A stretch of DNA of 5,266 nt from Filomicrobium sp. (GTDB lineage: Bacteria; Pseudomonadota; Alphaproteobacteria; Rhizobiales; Hyphomicrobiaceae): assembly GCA_030607105.1 (NCBI GenBank), contig JAUWFF010000131.1, positions 1 through 5,266 on the forward strand, read 5' to 3'. The notes beneath the pieces were generated by a model that was not told the origin of the DNA, searched no databases, and saw only the letters and a program-made list of their open reading frames with translations. The position numbers were made by a program, and so were the translations under genes. Shown one piece after another: positions 5,205 through 5,266 of the stretch (the first letter of the stretch is position 1; each line of letters starts with the position of its first letter).

Positions 5205-5266
5205 TGACGCGCTCCGTCATGTTCTTACCAGTAAAGATTATTGCGCCAGGATCGTTTTGGCATTTG

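Noticed and set aside
5179..5266. Short open stretches at the right edge: plus-strand frames from ATGs at 5179/5194 and at 5204/5219 open to the edge, and a minus-strand frame entering from the edge and stopping at 5225-5227 (ending RNNLYW)
   Set aside because: Each is under 30 codons within the window, none has a ribosome site or a recognisable motif, and two overlap the FNR box. They could be the edge of a real neighbour but cannot be supported.

Overview
The window reads as ordinary chromosomal DNA from a GC-rich alphaproteobacterium, most likely of the Hyphomicrobiales (rhizobial) group. The evidence is the siroheme methyltransferase, DUF2849 and nitrite/sulfite reductase order, the cyanide-insensitive (CIO-type) cytochrome bd genes followed by a DUF2474 gene, and an FNR/FixK-type box upstream of the oxidase. 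The genus cannot be fixed from the sequence alone. All six genes lie on the minus strand, so they are transcribed from the right edge toward the left.

Right half (about 5266 to 2436): a quinol oxidase operon, cydA (cioA), cydB (cioB) and a small one-helix membrane protein of the DUF2474 type. cydA and cydB are 9 bases apart. cydB and the DUF2474 gene share one base in a TGATG stop/start. Upstream of cydA, at 5191-5204, lies a perfect FNR/FixK/Anr palindrome (TTGAT-N4-ATCAA), placed next to a plausible -35/-10 pair. This suggests the oxidase is induced when oxygen is scarce. No cydDC genes are in the window.

Gap 2192-2435: no gene is seen. It holds a candidate sigma-70-like promoter for the left operon, an AT-rich inverted repeat upstream of it, and small hairpins. 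There is no convincing intrinsic terminator after the oxidase operon.

Left half (2191 to 1): a sulfite (or nitrite) assimilation operon. It begins with an adrenodoxin-type [2Fe-2S] ferredoxin, followed by uroporphyrinogen-III C-methyltransferase, a DUF2849 protein and the N-terminal 226 residues of a nitrite/sulfite reductase that runs off the left edge. Spacing is tight throughout: 3 bases, an 8-base overlap, then a 1-base overlap. A coherent reading is that the methyltransferase makes the siroheme precursor, the reductase uses siroheme to make sulfide from sulfite (or ammonia from nitrite), and the ferredoxin may supply electrons. The role of DUF2849 is unknown.

No clearly new system is present. 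The points most worth checking are the FNR box, the ferredoxin at the head of the reductase operon, the two coupled small genes of unknown function, and the adjacency of a bd-type oxidase (a class known to resist sulfide) with a probable sulfide-producing pathway.
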